The notes: generated from the sequence alone by a model not told the origin. 8,049 nt of DNA from an uncultured Eubacteriales bacterium (GCA_900550625.1 URSW01000072.1:1-8049), one strand, 5' to 3'. Shown: positions 1-6,365, numbered from the stretch's first letter. A program made the numbers and translations.

Positions 1-90
1 CGCCGCAAGGAGCTGCGTCAACTTACCACGGCGGTCGGTGACGGCGCGGCGGCGGCGACAAAGGCGTGCGAGTATATCGACAGACTTTGA
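1..90 (+). CDS. trxB: Thioredoxin reductase-like flavoprotein, C-terminal end (5' part outside window)
   Basis: Reading from base 1 gives 29 codons ending in TGA at 88-90. The peptide contains LRQLTTAVGDGAAAA followed by CEYIDRL. This matches the C-terminal signature of the low-molecular-weight thioredoxin reductase family (RQ-x-x-TA-x-x-DG-x-x-AA, then a short helix ending the protein). In the family this segment closes the FAD-binding domain, and the Asp of the GDG stretch contacts the flavin. The full enzyme is a cytoplasmic NADPH-dependent reductase of thioredoxin. The NADPH domain and the redox CXXC lie outside the window, so a related FAD-dependent pyridine nucleotide-disulfide oxidoreductase, such as a ferredoxin/flavodoxin-NADP reductase-like member, cannot be excluded. 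The gene converges on the minus-strand lipoprotein gene, and the first strong terminator downstream is at 427-460. Confidence 0.75.
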   Translation, partial: RRKELRQLTTAVGDGAAAATKACEYIDRL

Positions 91-91
91 C

Positions 92-131
92 CGCGCGGCG
101 GCGTGGCATCTCCGGAGGTGTTTGCCGCGCG
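92..131 (+). other. Inverted repeat just after the trxB-like stop codon
   Basis: CGCGCGGC at 92-99 is perfectly complementary to GCCGCGCG at 124-131, leaving a 24-nt loop. It starts two bases after the stop codon, where a terminator or a 3'-end stabilising hairpin would be expected. No T-tract follows (the next bases are TCATCGG), so it does not look like a normal intrinsic terminator. In such GC-rich sequence an 8-bp match of C and G could also be chance. Confidence 0.3.
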
Positions 132-211
132 TCATCGGAGGCGTCCGCCGTGCTGCCTGCAGCCGATGCAAAAAACGTATCAAACCCGTGCGCCTACATT
201 CCGCCGACGCA

Positions 212-241
212 AAGCGCACTCGACCCCAAGCGCACTCGACC
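212..241. repeat. Two tandem copies of a 14-bp direct repeat
   Basis: AAGCGCACTCGACC occurs at 212-225 and again, identical, at 228-241, separated by two C residues (period 16 bp). There is no third copy nearby, so this is not a CRISPR or a longer satellite. It lies in the gene-free interval and could be a simple replication-slippage duplication. No function can be assigned. Confidence 0.7.
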
Positions 242-426
242 GTGGACGGATTTCGCCCGTTCGGTGTGATTCTTGCATATCTTTGCGTATGTATCGGCAT
301 TGCGGCGGTCATAGGCTGATGTTGTTTCTTTCGGCTCTGTATTTCCGCACCGTCCGGGGGATCGGCATTCCGATTTGTGCTGTCCGCTTACGGCGGCGAT
401 CACACAGTACGTCTGCACCGTAAATG

Positions 427-460
427 AAAAAGGAGGATCGGTCGTCCTCCTTTTTGTTTT
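427..460. terminator. Bidirectional intrinsic terminator between convergent genes
   Basis: AAAAAGGAGGA at 427-437 pairs perfectly with TCCTCCTTTTT at 445-455 across a 7-nt loop. On the plus strand the T-tract continues as TTTTTGTTTTT (451-461), well suited to ending transcripts from the trxB-like gene. On the minus strand the same stem is followed by TTTTT and begins about 9 nt after the TAA stop of the lipoprotein gene (stop complement at 465-467). An A-run and T-run flanking a GC-containing stem is the classic arrangement of a shared terminator for converging genes. Confidence 0.9.
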
Positions 461-464
461 TCGT

Positions 465-2639
465 TTATTTCGCGTATTCCGGCGGAGCGGGACGCACGGT
501 CTCGCCGTGAGGAAGCTTATCCTCGCGCTGACCGACCCACTTGTTCCATGCCTCGTCGTCTACGGTTCTGTTCATGTAGAGCTTTGCCCATGTGAAGGAA
601 TCGAGATTGTATCCGACCTTCGCAAGACGCTCCATCGCAAGCGCGTAACGGTCGCGGAGCACGTTGAGACGCGCTTCGTCTCCGTCGTCGTATGCCTTGA
701 AATAGGATGAGTAGCATCCCTGATAATATACGGTCGCGGAGAGGATCTCGCAGCGCATGCGCTGATCGGCAAATACCGCCATGTCAACCGCGCGCTCGAT
801 CAGCTCGCTCGTGCAGTCGGACATCTCCATCATGTATGCGGGATCGTAGTTGCCGTCGTAGCTTCCGTAGCCCCAGCAGTCCCAGCACTTGTTTTCGAGG
901 TCCTGTCCCTTCTGGAGGATGTCGATGTATTCCTCAATGTACATCCAGCCGTCGCCGTAGTTGAGTGCGAGAAGCTTCTCCGTCAGCTCGTCGTACTCTT
1001 CGCGGGTCATGTCGGGATTCCAATTCATCTCATACGCGAGCTGGAGATACAGGTGGTTGAAGCTTATAGCCTGGTTGTCGCTGTTGAAGAACATTCCCTG
1101 TACTCCGTTTTCAAAGAAGAACTTCATGTCGTCGTACAGATTGTCAAGCACCGTGTATGTCTGAACGTTCTGCTCGAGCAGGTAGTACCATACATATACG
1201 TTATCACAGAGTTTGCACCACGTCTCGAGCCATTCGCCGAAATCGTCGTTGTTGATTATATCGGAATCGGTTACGGCATACAGGCTGAATTGTTCGTTGC
1301 ACTCACCGCCTCTGAGCTTGTGCGCGGAGCAGCAGCCGTTCGGCGCAAAGGTCACACGGACACCGGAACTTGCGGGAGTTACGCAGGCAGGCTGAGTTCC
1401 CATGTACGCGAATATGAGATACGCAAGACCTTCGTACTGCTCGCTTACCTCTTCGTCGATGCGGTTTGCAAAGCGCACGACGGGACCGGATGCCGCGCCG
1501 TTTTCTTCCTTCATCACCTTCATGCAGTTCGGGCAGTGGCAATAGTAGCCGTTGTCTCCCTGTGCAAGATCGATGAACTGAAGATCAACGCCGATGACCG
1601 ATCCGGCGGCGAGTTTGTTTTCGATATACTCAAGGACGCTGTCTCTGACGTTGCAGATCACATCTTCATCCGTGTAGCAGATCTGCTTATAGTCAACATA
1701 GTAGCTGCCCCATCTGTAGCGAGAGAAGCCGTGATGTGCCTGTGTTACCGCACCGTAGGAATTCTGCGCAGCCGAGGGAGTTCTTTTGTCGGTCGAAAAA
1801 CGCGCTGCAACGGGAGACTGACTCTGATCCTGAGTGTCAATATGCTGGAATGCGGGCGTTTCGGATTTCTTTGTATCGGCGGGAATGTCGATGTGATCGG
1901 ATTCGGAGAGAACGGTCTGACCGTAGCTGCCGATTCCCGCCCAATCAAGCTCATTCTGGAGGAAGCGGTATACACCGTACATGCATCCGCGCTTCACCGC
2001 GCCTTCGATTACGAATCTGTCGCCCTCGAAGAAGTAGCGGTAGCCGTCATCCTTGAGCTCCGCATCGGTCGAATGACGGAATTCGATGACCTTGGCGGCG
2101 GAGGTGATCCCCTCGGATGCGGCAAGGTCAGCGCCGCATGCCTGCTTGACGAGGCGCGTGAACTCGGAGATCGCAAACATCATGTTTTCGTTGTGCTCTG
2201 CGGGGTATTCGATCTTGTACTCGGAGATGTCATTTCCCGCGAGAGTGAGGCGTTCGATGCGGTATCCCTCATGGTATACAATGTCGAGGGTGTCGGCTTT
2301 TCCGGTGTCAACCGCGTTCGCGTACTTGTGTACCGCGGCGTCAAGTCCGGTTTCGGTCTTAGATGCGATAACGGTCGATGAACCGTCGGTGCGGATCACA
2401 AATCCGTCATCCTCGAAGTTCGTCATGTCGATGCCGTTTGCACTGTCACCGACTGCAAGCACGATCCTGCCCGTGAGGGAATCGCCGAGACGTTTCGTCA
2501 GCCATACCGCGCTGTCTTCGGCGGCAGACGACGAGACGGTGATCCTCGGCGAGACGTAAGGCTCGCTTTTCTGCGCGCACGAGGCGAGAGTCGCGGCAGC
2601 CATACACAGGCAAAGCGCCGCGGATACGATTTTCTTCAT
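465..2639 (-). CDS. DUF4838 domain lipoprotein, putative cell-surface alpha-glucuronidase-like glycan-active protein
   Basis: The product has 724 residues. It begins with a lipoprotein signal peptide: MKK, a hydrophobic stretch, then the lipobox LASC with the lipidated Cys at 21, so it should be anchored outside the membrane. Residues about 139-232 resemble the N-terminal domain of alpha-glucuronidases and related hydrolases (DDGY at 197-200, then a core ending in RGCMYGVYRFLQ). Residues about 260-580 resemble the DUF4838 barrel-like region, with a Cys cluster CHCPNC at 367-372, which is a C-X-C-X2-C pattern common in this family. Residues about 31-115 look like a second, degenerate copy of the N-terminal module. 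The start is supported by AAAGGAT (complement of 2646-2652) about 7 nt upstream of the ATG. Action on a polysaccharide is inferred from family resemblance; substrate and catalytic residues are not established. It is a single-gene unit with its own promoter and terminator. Confidence 0.85.
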   Translation of the reverse strand: MKKIVSAALCLCMAAATLASCAQKSEPYVSPRITVSSSAAEDSAVWLTKRLGDSLTGRIVLAVGDSANGIDMTNFEDDGFVIRTDGSSTVIASKTETGLDAAVHKYANAVDTGKADTLDIVYHEGYRIERLTLAGNDISEYKIEYPAEHNENMMFAISEFTRLVKQACGADLAASEGITSAAKVIEFRHSTDAELKDDGYRYFFEGDRFVIEGAVKRGCMYGVYRFLQNELDWAGIGSYGQTVLSESDHIDIPADTKKSETPAFQHIDTQDQSQSPVAARFSTDKRTPSAAQNSYGAVTQAHHGFSRYRWGSYYVDYKQICYTDEDVICNVRDSVLEYIENKLAAGSVIGVDLQFIDLAQGDNGYYCHCPNCMKVMKEENGAASGPVVRFANRIDEEVSEQYEGLAYLIFAYMGTQPACVTPASSGVRVTFAPNGCCSAHKLRGGECNEQFSLYAVTDSDIINNDDFGEWLETWCKLCDNVYVWYYLLEQNVQTYTVLDNLYDDMKFFFENGVQGMFFNSDNQAISFNHLYLQLAYEMNWNPDMTREEYDELTEKLLALNYGDGWMYIEEYIDILQKGQDLENKCWDCWGYGSYDGNYDPAYMMEMSDCTSELIERAVDMAVFADQRMRCEILSATVYYQGCYSSYFKAYDDGDEARLNVLRDRYALAMERLAKVGYNLDSFTWAKLYMNRTVDDEAWNKWVGQREDKLPHGETVRPAPPEYAK

Positions 2640-2659
2640 TTCAACATCCTTTCATCATT

Positions 2660-2671
2660 TACAAATTTGTA
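2660..2671 (-). promoter_or_regulatory. 12-bp perfect palindrome in the lipoprotein gene 5' UTR (candidate operator)
   Basis: TACAAATTTGTA at 2660-2671 is a perfect dyad. It lies about 15-27 bases downstream of the predicted transcription start of the minus-strand promoter and about 8 bases before the ribosome binding site. That position suits a repressor-binding site acting as a roadblock, or a site controlling access to the promoter. The regulator is unknown and no regulator gene lies in the window. A short AT-rich palindrome can arise by chance, so the regulatory role is inferred from position only. Confidence 0.4.
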
Positions 2672-2693
2672 GAAAACATCATATATCTGCGAT

Positions 2694-2722
2694 ATTATAC
2701 CACATTTTTTTGTTTCGGTCAA
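2694..2722 (-). promoter_or_regulatory. Sigma-A promoter for the DUF4838 lipoprotein gene
   Basis: Read on the minus strand, the -35 box is TTGACC (complement of 2717-2722), the spacer is exactly 17 bp, and the -10 box is TATAAT (complement of 2694-2699). The -10 is preceded by TG plus one base, an extended -10. Transcription should start near 2686-2688, giving a 5' UTR of about 48 nt. This is close to the ideal housekeeping promoter, so the gene could be strongly expressed unless repressed. Confidence 0.88.
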
Positions 2723-2841
2723 GGAAAAGTGTCCGAAAGATGAAAAAAACGTTTATTTTCCGAACCGAAATATGAACGCCGTGCCATCCGATGAGAATGC
2801 CGCGTTTTCGTATTATTTTTTATTCATTATTCAATTAAATG

Positions 2842-2870
2842 TTGCCTCCGGGCGTACTTTGTGATATAAT
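2842..2870 (+). promoter_or_regulatory. Sigma-A promoter for the nuclease-ATPase-uvrA operon
   Basis: The -35 box is TTGCCT at 2842-2847, the spacer is 17 bp, and the -10 box is TATAAT at 2865-2870, preceded by TGA (extended -10). The expected start is near 2876-2878, leaving a 5' UTR of about 74 nt. An AT-rich tract lies immediately upstream. A perfect 10-bp palindrome ATCATATGAT (2869-2878) covers the end of the -10 box and the predicted start site and could be an operator. No other promoter of this quality is visible before the nuclease, ATPase or uvrA genes, so this one probably drives all three. Confidence 0.87.
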
Positions 2871-2914
2871 CATATGATAGAAGATTTTTGCCGCCGGAGC
2901 GCCGTGCCTCCGGG
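2843..2914 (+). repeat. 10-bp direct repeat spanning the operon promoter and leader
   Basis: TGCCTCCGGG occurs at 2843-2852, overlapping the -35 box, and again at 2905-2914 in the 5' UTR. The start-to-start distance is 62 bp, close to six helical turns. The downstream copy also forms the 3' arm of a small leader hairpin. Identical sites on the same face of the helix on both sides of a promoter would suit a looping repressor, but two 10-bp copies are modest evidence. Confidence 0.4.
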
Positions 2915-2923
2915 AAAACGGCG
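2894..2923 (+). other. Two interleaved inverted repeats in the repair-operon leader
   Basis: CCGGAG (2894-2899) pairs with CTCCGG (2908-2913), and CGCCGT (2900-2905) pairs with ACGGCG (2918-2923). The two 6-bp stems interleave, so they are either alternative hairpins or parts of a compact pseudoknot-like fold. With no bases between the two 5' arms, full simultaneous pairing is sterically doubtful. The structure ends about 14 nt before the ribosome binding site (2937-2942). It does not match a riboswitch class that I recognise. Confidence 0.35.
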
Positions 2924-2950
2924 ATTCGATACGGCTGAAAGGCAGTGCGA

Positions 2951-4075
2951 ATGATAAAGGTACTTCATACAGGCGATATTCACCTTGATTCACCGTTTTC
3001 GGGGCTTTCACCAGACCGCGCAGAGCTGCGCCGTGCGGAGCTTCGGAGTGCGTTCACGTCGATGATGACGTATGCGCGCACGGGGGACATCGATATTGTC
3101 CTTGTGACGGGGGATCTGTTCGAGAGCAGATACATAACGCGCGAGACCGCCGAGCTGGTGACGGGCGAGTTTTCCCGCGTCGGATGTCCGGTGATCGTTT
3201 CTCCGGGAAATCACGATCCGTATACCCACGGCAGCATATGGGAGAAAATAAAAATGCCCGACAATGTAAAGGTGTTCAGCTCCGACGTTCTCCAATGCTT
3301 CTCATTTCCCGAGCTTAACACCGATGTTTACGGGTACGCCTTTGTTTCGGGCGAGATGACCTCGGTGCCGCTTGCATCGGCATCGGTCGCCGACCGCGGG
3401 AGAATAAACCTGATCTGTGCGCACGCCGATATGACGTCGCCGCTTTCGCACAGCGCGCCGCTGTCAAAGGACGTGCTTGCTTCGTTCGGCGCGGACTATG
3501 CGGCGCTCGGGCATATACACAATGCGGATAATTACCGCGGCGAGGCGGGAAGCTGCAGCTATGCGTACTGCGGATGCCTTGTCGGGCGCTCCTTCGACGA
3601 GTGCGGCGACAAGGGCGCGCTCGTCGTGACCGTGGACAAGGATTCCGATTCGGCGAAGGCGGCGGTACGCACGATGAAATTTTCGAGAAGGCGGTACGAG
3701 GATATATCCGTCGATGTCACGGGGGCTGCGACCTCGCGCGAGGTCACGGACAAAATAGAGGACGCGATATCCGGCGCGGACGACGAAACGGCGGTCCGCG
3801 TGAGAATCTACGGCGTGACGGATTCCGCGCTTGTCATTTCCCCCTCCGTTATTGCCGAAGCGTTTCCGGGAGTGTTCTCGTTCACGCTCAAGGACGAGAC
3901 CGTGCCGCTCGGCGGTGCGGACTACCTCGAGGACGATCTGTCCGTGCGGGGCGAATTCTACAGGATGATAAAGCCGAAGCTCGAGAGCGCGGACGCGCGG
4001 GAGCGCGAGGTGGCGCTGCGGGCGCTGCGGTACGTTACGGCGGCTATCGGCGGAGAAAACATTTCGGATATCTGA
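2951..4075 (+). CDS. YhaO/SbcD-like metallophosphoesterase (DNA repair exonuclease, Mre11 family)
   Basis: The 374-residue product has the motif series of calcineurin-like metallophosphoesterases of the Mre11/SbcD type: GDIH at 8-11 (metal ligands D9 and H11), GD at 54-55, GNHD at 86-89 (N87, catalytic H88), H158 in CAHAD, and GHIH at 187-190. All metal-ligand positions of the family appear present. Residues about 240-374 form a C-terminal region consistent with the cap and partner-docking part of YhaO-like proteins. SbcD/Mre11 relatives are two-metal nucleases that work in the cytoplasm with an SMC-like ATPase, which fits the next gene 10 nt downstream. I chose ATG 2951 because GAAAGG (2937-2942) lies 8 nt upstream. 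An in-frame GTG at 2945 would add two residues but leaves only 2 nt to that site. Length is near B. subtilis YhaO (about 400 aa). Confidence 0.9.
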   Translation: MIKVLHTGDIHLDSPFSGLSPDRAELRRAELRSAFTSMMTYARTGDIDIVLVTGDLFESRYITRETAELVTGEFSRVGCPVIVSPGNHDPYTHGSIWEKIKMPDNVKVFSSDVLQCFSFPELNTDVYGYAFVSGEMTSVPLASASVADRGRINLICAHADMTSPLSHSAPLSKDVLASFGADYAALGHIHNADNYRGEAGSCSYAYCGCLVGRSFDECGDKGALVVTVDKDSDSAKAAVRTMKFSRRRYEDISVDVTGAATSREVTDKIEDAISGADDETAVRVRIYGVTDSALVISPSVIAEAFPGVFSFTLKDETVPLGGADYLEDDLSVRGEFYRMIKPKLESADAREREVALRALRYVTAAIGGENISDI

Positions 4076-4080
4076 GGAGG
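4075..4080 (+). promoter_or_regulatory. Strong ribosome binding site overlapping the upstream stop codon
   Basis: AGGAGG at 4075-4080 starts with the last base of the nuclease TGA stop (4073-4075) and sits 5 nt before ATG 4086. This perfect Shine-Dalgarno sequence decides the start of the ATPase gene and places it where ribosomes finishing the nuclease gene would re-initiate. This suggests translational coupling of the two subunits. Confidence 0.88.
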
Positions 4081-4085
4081 AGAAT

Positions 4086-6341
4086 ATGACGGTAAACAAA
4101 ATAAAGGTTGACTCCTTCGGATCGCTGCGCGACAGGGAATTCACGTTTTCGGACAGCCTCAACATAATTGAGGGCGCAAACGAGTCCGGCAAGACTGCCG
4201 CGGCGATGTTTATAAAATTCATGTTTTACGGTCTTTCAGGGCGCAGCAGCGACGCTTTCCCGATCTCGGAGCGAAAGAGATTCGTGAACTGGGATACGGG
4301 CTGCGCCGCGGGCGAGCTGTATCTCACCGCGGGTGAGGGGCGTTACCGTATCGAGAGATCGCTCGTCGTCTCGGACGGCTCTGACAGCGCGCCCGTCAGG
4401 GAGCGCACGGTGACGGTCGATCTCGGCACGGGCGCGATCGTCAAGATGAACTGCGAACCGGGAGAATATTTCTTCGGAATGCCCGAGGATGTTTTCGTGA
4501 ACACGGTTTTCATACGCCAGCTCGGAACGAACGAACCGGACACCTCGGGCGTGTCGGCGGCGATCGAGAACATACTCTGCTCCGCGGACGAGACCGTTGA
4601 CGTGAAAAAAGTGATCTCCAAGCTTGACAAGGTGAGAAGGCAGCTTCTCCACAAGAATTCCTCCGGCGGCGCGATCCCCGAGCTGAAAGCGAAAATTTCG
4701 GCGGCTGAAAGGGAGCTTGAGCTGTCCGAGACGGAGAACGCCGCGGTCATAGATGCGGAAGCCTCGCTTGTGCGGACTTCGGCGGAGATCGAGCGCGCCG
4801 AAAAGGAAAACGAGACCGCGGCGAAGGTGATCTCGCATTTTGAGGATATCGAAGCGCTCAGAATGAAGAGAGAGCTTGCCGAGGCGGACCGCTCGCTCGA
4901 GGAGGACAAGCGCCGCCTCGAAGAGATGAAAGCCGACTTCCCGGCGCGCGATATTCTCGTGAGCATAAAGGGCGTCGAAAAGGAGCTTGCGGCGGAGAAG
5001 GCTTCTCTTGAGAGAAACCGCTCGCGCATACAGTATCTCAAATCGAATGCTGCAGAGCAGACCGATGCCGACGACTGCGCTGCCGCCCGCGACAGTGCGC
5101 AAAAGCTCGGATCGCGCCGCCGCGTGTCCAAAGTTTCCGCGATCGTCACGGCGATTCTTGCGGTCGCCACCTGCATTGCCGCCGTCGTTATGTATACGCT
5201 TCGCTTTTCCGAATTCCTCGTTCCCGCCGCGTCCGGCGCGGTGCTTCTGTGCGCGACGGTCGTTTTCGCATCCGTTTCGCACAGCGCGTCGAAGAAATTC
5301 GATGCGCTGTGCGCGCAGTGGGATGCCGACGGTGAGGATTCGCTGCTTGCGAATATAGCTCTCGGAGAAGAGAAGGCGCGCGACGCGGTGAAGCTTGCGG
5401 GGCAGGCGAAGGAGCTTGCGGATATTGCCGACGAAAGCGAAAGACGGATATTCTCACTGACCGAGGAGGCTGCGGGGCTTTATACGGAGAGCACCGGGGA
5501 CGCGCCTGATGAGGATATGAGCGCCGAGGATATGCTCTGCCGCGCGCGCGAATGCGCGGAGAAGAAGTTCGCGGAGATCGATGCACTGTCCGAGACCGTG
5601 AAGGAAAAATCGGGTGAGTGCACCGTCCGCGCGATGGCGCTTAAGCGGTACGATTTTCCCGCGATAAATCAAAGACGCACCGAAGCCGAGCTTACTCCCG
5701 AATGGGAGCGCGCGGAAAAGCTTACGGCGGAGGAATGCGCCGAGCTTCGCCGCAAAAGGGAATTCAACGATCAGAAGCTCCGCGCCCTTTACGCAAAGCG
5801 GACCGATTATGAGTCAAAGCGTTCCGCGGGTCGCGCGGTTCCGCCCGCGCAGATCGCCGAGAGGATCGAGGCGATGAGGACGGAGCTTTCCGATATGACG
5901 CTGCGCTGCGACGCGGTCAGACTTGCGATAGACACTCTCGAGAGTGCGGGAGAAAAGCTTCGCGCCGACGTTATGCCGAGAATCATAAAGGGCGCGTCCG
6001 AGCGCTTCTCGACGGCGACTCTCGGACGGTATTCGTCGCTCGGCGTGGCGCACGATTTCTCGATGAGCTATACCGGAGACGCGGGTACGCGCGAGGCGGA
6101 ATACCTTTCTGCGGGAAGCGCGGACAGCGCGTATATAAGTCTGCGGCTTTCGCTTGCCGAGGTGCTTTTCGGAAAGCGGACCCCGCCGGCGGTGTTCGAC
6201 GAAAGCTTCGCGCGTATCGATCGCGCACGGCTTGCCGAAATACTTGCCATGCAGAGCCTGCCGCACCGTCAGTCGCTTTTGTTCACCTGCCGCGAGCTTG
6301 AGGCGGAGCTTGCGCCCGAGGCGAACATAATAAAACTGTAG
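4086..6341 (+). CDS. YhaN/SbcC-like AAA ATPase with two central transmembrane helices
   Basis: This 751-residue protein is a Rad50/SbcC-type ATPase of the YhaN kind. The N-terminal half-site has Walker A GANESGKT (30-37) and a Q-loop Gln at 145 in FIRQLG. The C-terminal half has the ABC signature YLSAGSADSAY (673-683), Walker B PAVFDES (701-707, D705 and E706) and a D-loop-like ARID. Charged heptad-like stretches at about 200-320 and 410-620 suggest an antiparallel coiled coil. Between them are two hydrophobic helices, about 349-371 and 378-397, flanked by basic residues, predicting a membrane hairpin where SbcC has its zinc hook. No CXXC is present. At the H-loop position, FTCRELE carries Arg736 where I would expect His from relatives. 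The protein presumably drives the nuclease encoded just upstream. It is shorter than typical SbcC (about 1000 aa) and B. subtilis YhaN (about 960 aa), with both ATPase halves intact. Confidence 0.87.
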   Translation: MTVNKIKVDSFGSLRDREFTFSDSLNIIEGANESGKTAAAMFIKFMFYGLSGRSSDAFPISERKRFVNWDTGCAAGELYLTAGEGRYRIERSLVVSDGSDSAPVRERTVTVDLGTGAIVKMNCEPGEYFFGMPEDVFVNTVFIRQLGTNEPDTSGVSAAIENILCSADETVDVKKVISKLDKVRRQLLHKNSSGGAIPELKAKISAAERELELSETENAAVIDAEASLVRTSAEIERAEKENETAAKVISHFEDIEALRMKRELAEADRSLEEDKRRLEEMKADFPARDILVSIKGVEKELAAEKASLERNRSRIQYLKSNAAEQTDADDCAAARDSAQKLGSRRRVSKVSAIVTAILAVATCIAAVVMYTLRFSEFLVPAASGAVLLCATVVFASVSHSASKKFDALCAQWDADGEDSLLANIALGEEKARDAVKLAGQAKELADIADESERRIFSLTEEAAGLYTESTGDAPDEDMSAEDMLCRARECAEKKFAEIDALSETVKEKSGECTVRAMALKRYDFPAINQRRTEAELTPEWERAEKLTAEECAELRRKREFNDQKLRALYAKRTDYESKRSAGRAVPPAQIAERIEAMRTELSDMTLRCDAVRLAIDTLESAGEKLRADVMPRIIKGASERFSTATLGRYSSLGVAHDFSMSYTGDAGTREAEYLSAGSADSAYISLRLSLAEVLFGKRTPPAVFDESFARIDRARLAEILAMQSLPHRQSLLFTCRELEAELAPEANIIKL

Positions 6342-6351
6342 AAAAACTTTC

Positions 6352-6365
6352 CCGCCGCGAGGCGG
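6352..6365 (+). other. GNRA-capped hairpin between the ATPase gene and uvrA
   Basis: CCGCC (6352-6356) pairs with GGCGG (6361-6365) around the loop GCGA, a stable GNRA tetraloop. It lies between the ATPase stop (6339-6341) and the uvrA ribosome binding site GGAG (6369-6372). No T-tract follows, so it should not end transcription. It could mark a processing or stability point or tune uvrA translation. This is seen in sequence only. Confidence 0.5.

Larger units (their letters stand above)
91..426. other. Gene-free interval between convergent genes
   Basis: I see no convincing gene in these 336 bases. Open frames exist on both strands, but they are rich in Arg, Ser, Cys and His, show no recognisable motif and have no well-placed ribosome binding site. 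They look like by-products of GC-rich sequence. The interval holds an 8-bp inverted repeat just after the upstream stop codon, a short tandem repeat at 212-241, and a small inverted repeat ATCGG-CATT-CCGAT near 361-374. It would form a long 3' UTR of the upstream gene if transcription continues to the terminator at 427-460. A small RNA or a decayed gene remnant is possible, but nothing in the sequence shows either. Confidence 0.6.
2640..2950. other. Divergent promoter region between lipoprotein gene and repair operon
   Basis: This 311-base AT-rich interval contains no gene. It carries two outward-facing promoters: one on the minus strand for the lipoprotein (2694-2722) and one on the plus strand for the repair operon (2842-2870). 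The stretch about 2809-2840 is nearly all A and T and lies directly upstream of the plus-strand -35 box, where a UP element for the alpha subunit of RNA polymerase would sit. No LexA-type operator with GAAC and GTTC half-sites is visible, although the downstream genes are DNA-repair genes. Confidence 0.75.

Noticed and set aside
212..241. A CRISPR-like repeat pair.
   Set aside because: There are only two 14-bp copies separated by 2 bp, with no spacers, no further copies and no cas genes.
38..423. Several short overlapping frames, one ending in a hydrophobic stretch (about 272-318) that might be a small membrane protein.
   Set aside because: There is no credible ribosome binding site. The hydrophobic stretch follows a long Arg/Cys-rich segment unlike real small membrane proteins, and one frame starts inside the trxB-like end.
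1053..2381. A 442-codon open frame on the plus strand, antisense to the lipoprotein gene.
   Set aside because: It lies wholly inside the lipoprotein gene, which has a signal peptide, family resemblance, ribosome binding site, promoter and terminator. The antisense translation has no recognisable domain and no good start signal, and such frames are expected opposite GC-rich genes.
2945..2950. GTG at 2945 as the start of the nuclease gene.
   Set aside because: It is only 2 nt from the GAAAGG ribosome binding site. ATG 2951 has an 8-nt spacing and gives the usual N-terminus running straight into the first motif strand.
2640..2950. A LexA/SOS box controlling the repair operon.
   Set aside because: GAAC-like half-sites are present (for example around 2760-2775), but none pairs with a GTTC half-site at the right spacing.
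4236..5282. Long minus-strand open frames (up to 348 codons) opposite the ATPase gene.
   Set aside because: They are shadows of the ATPase reading frame: Arg-rich, without motifs, and starting within the coding sequence.
6341..6365. A minus-strand intrinsic terminator formed by the CCGCC/GGCGG hairpin and the nearby A-rich run.
   Set aside because: The T-tract on that strand would be delayed by several bases, and there is no minus-strand gene upstream of it to terminate.
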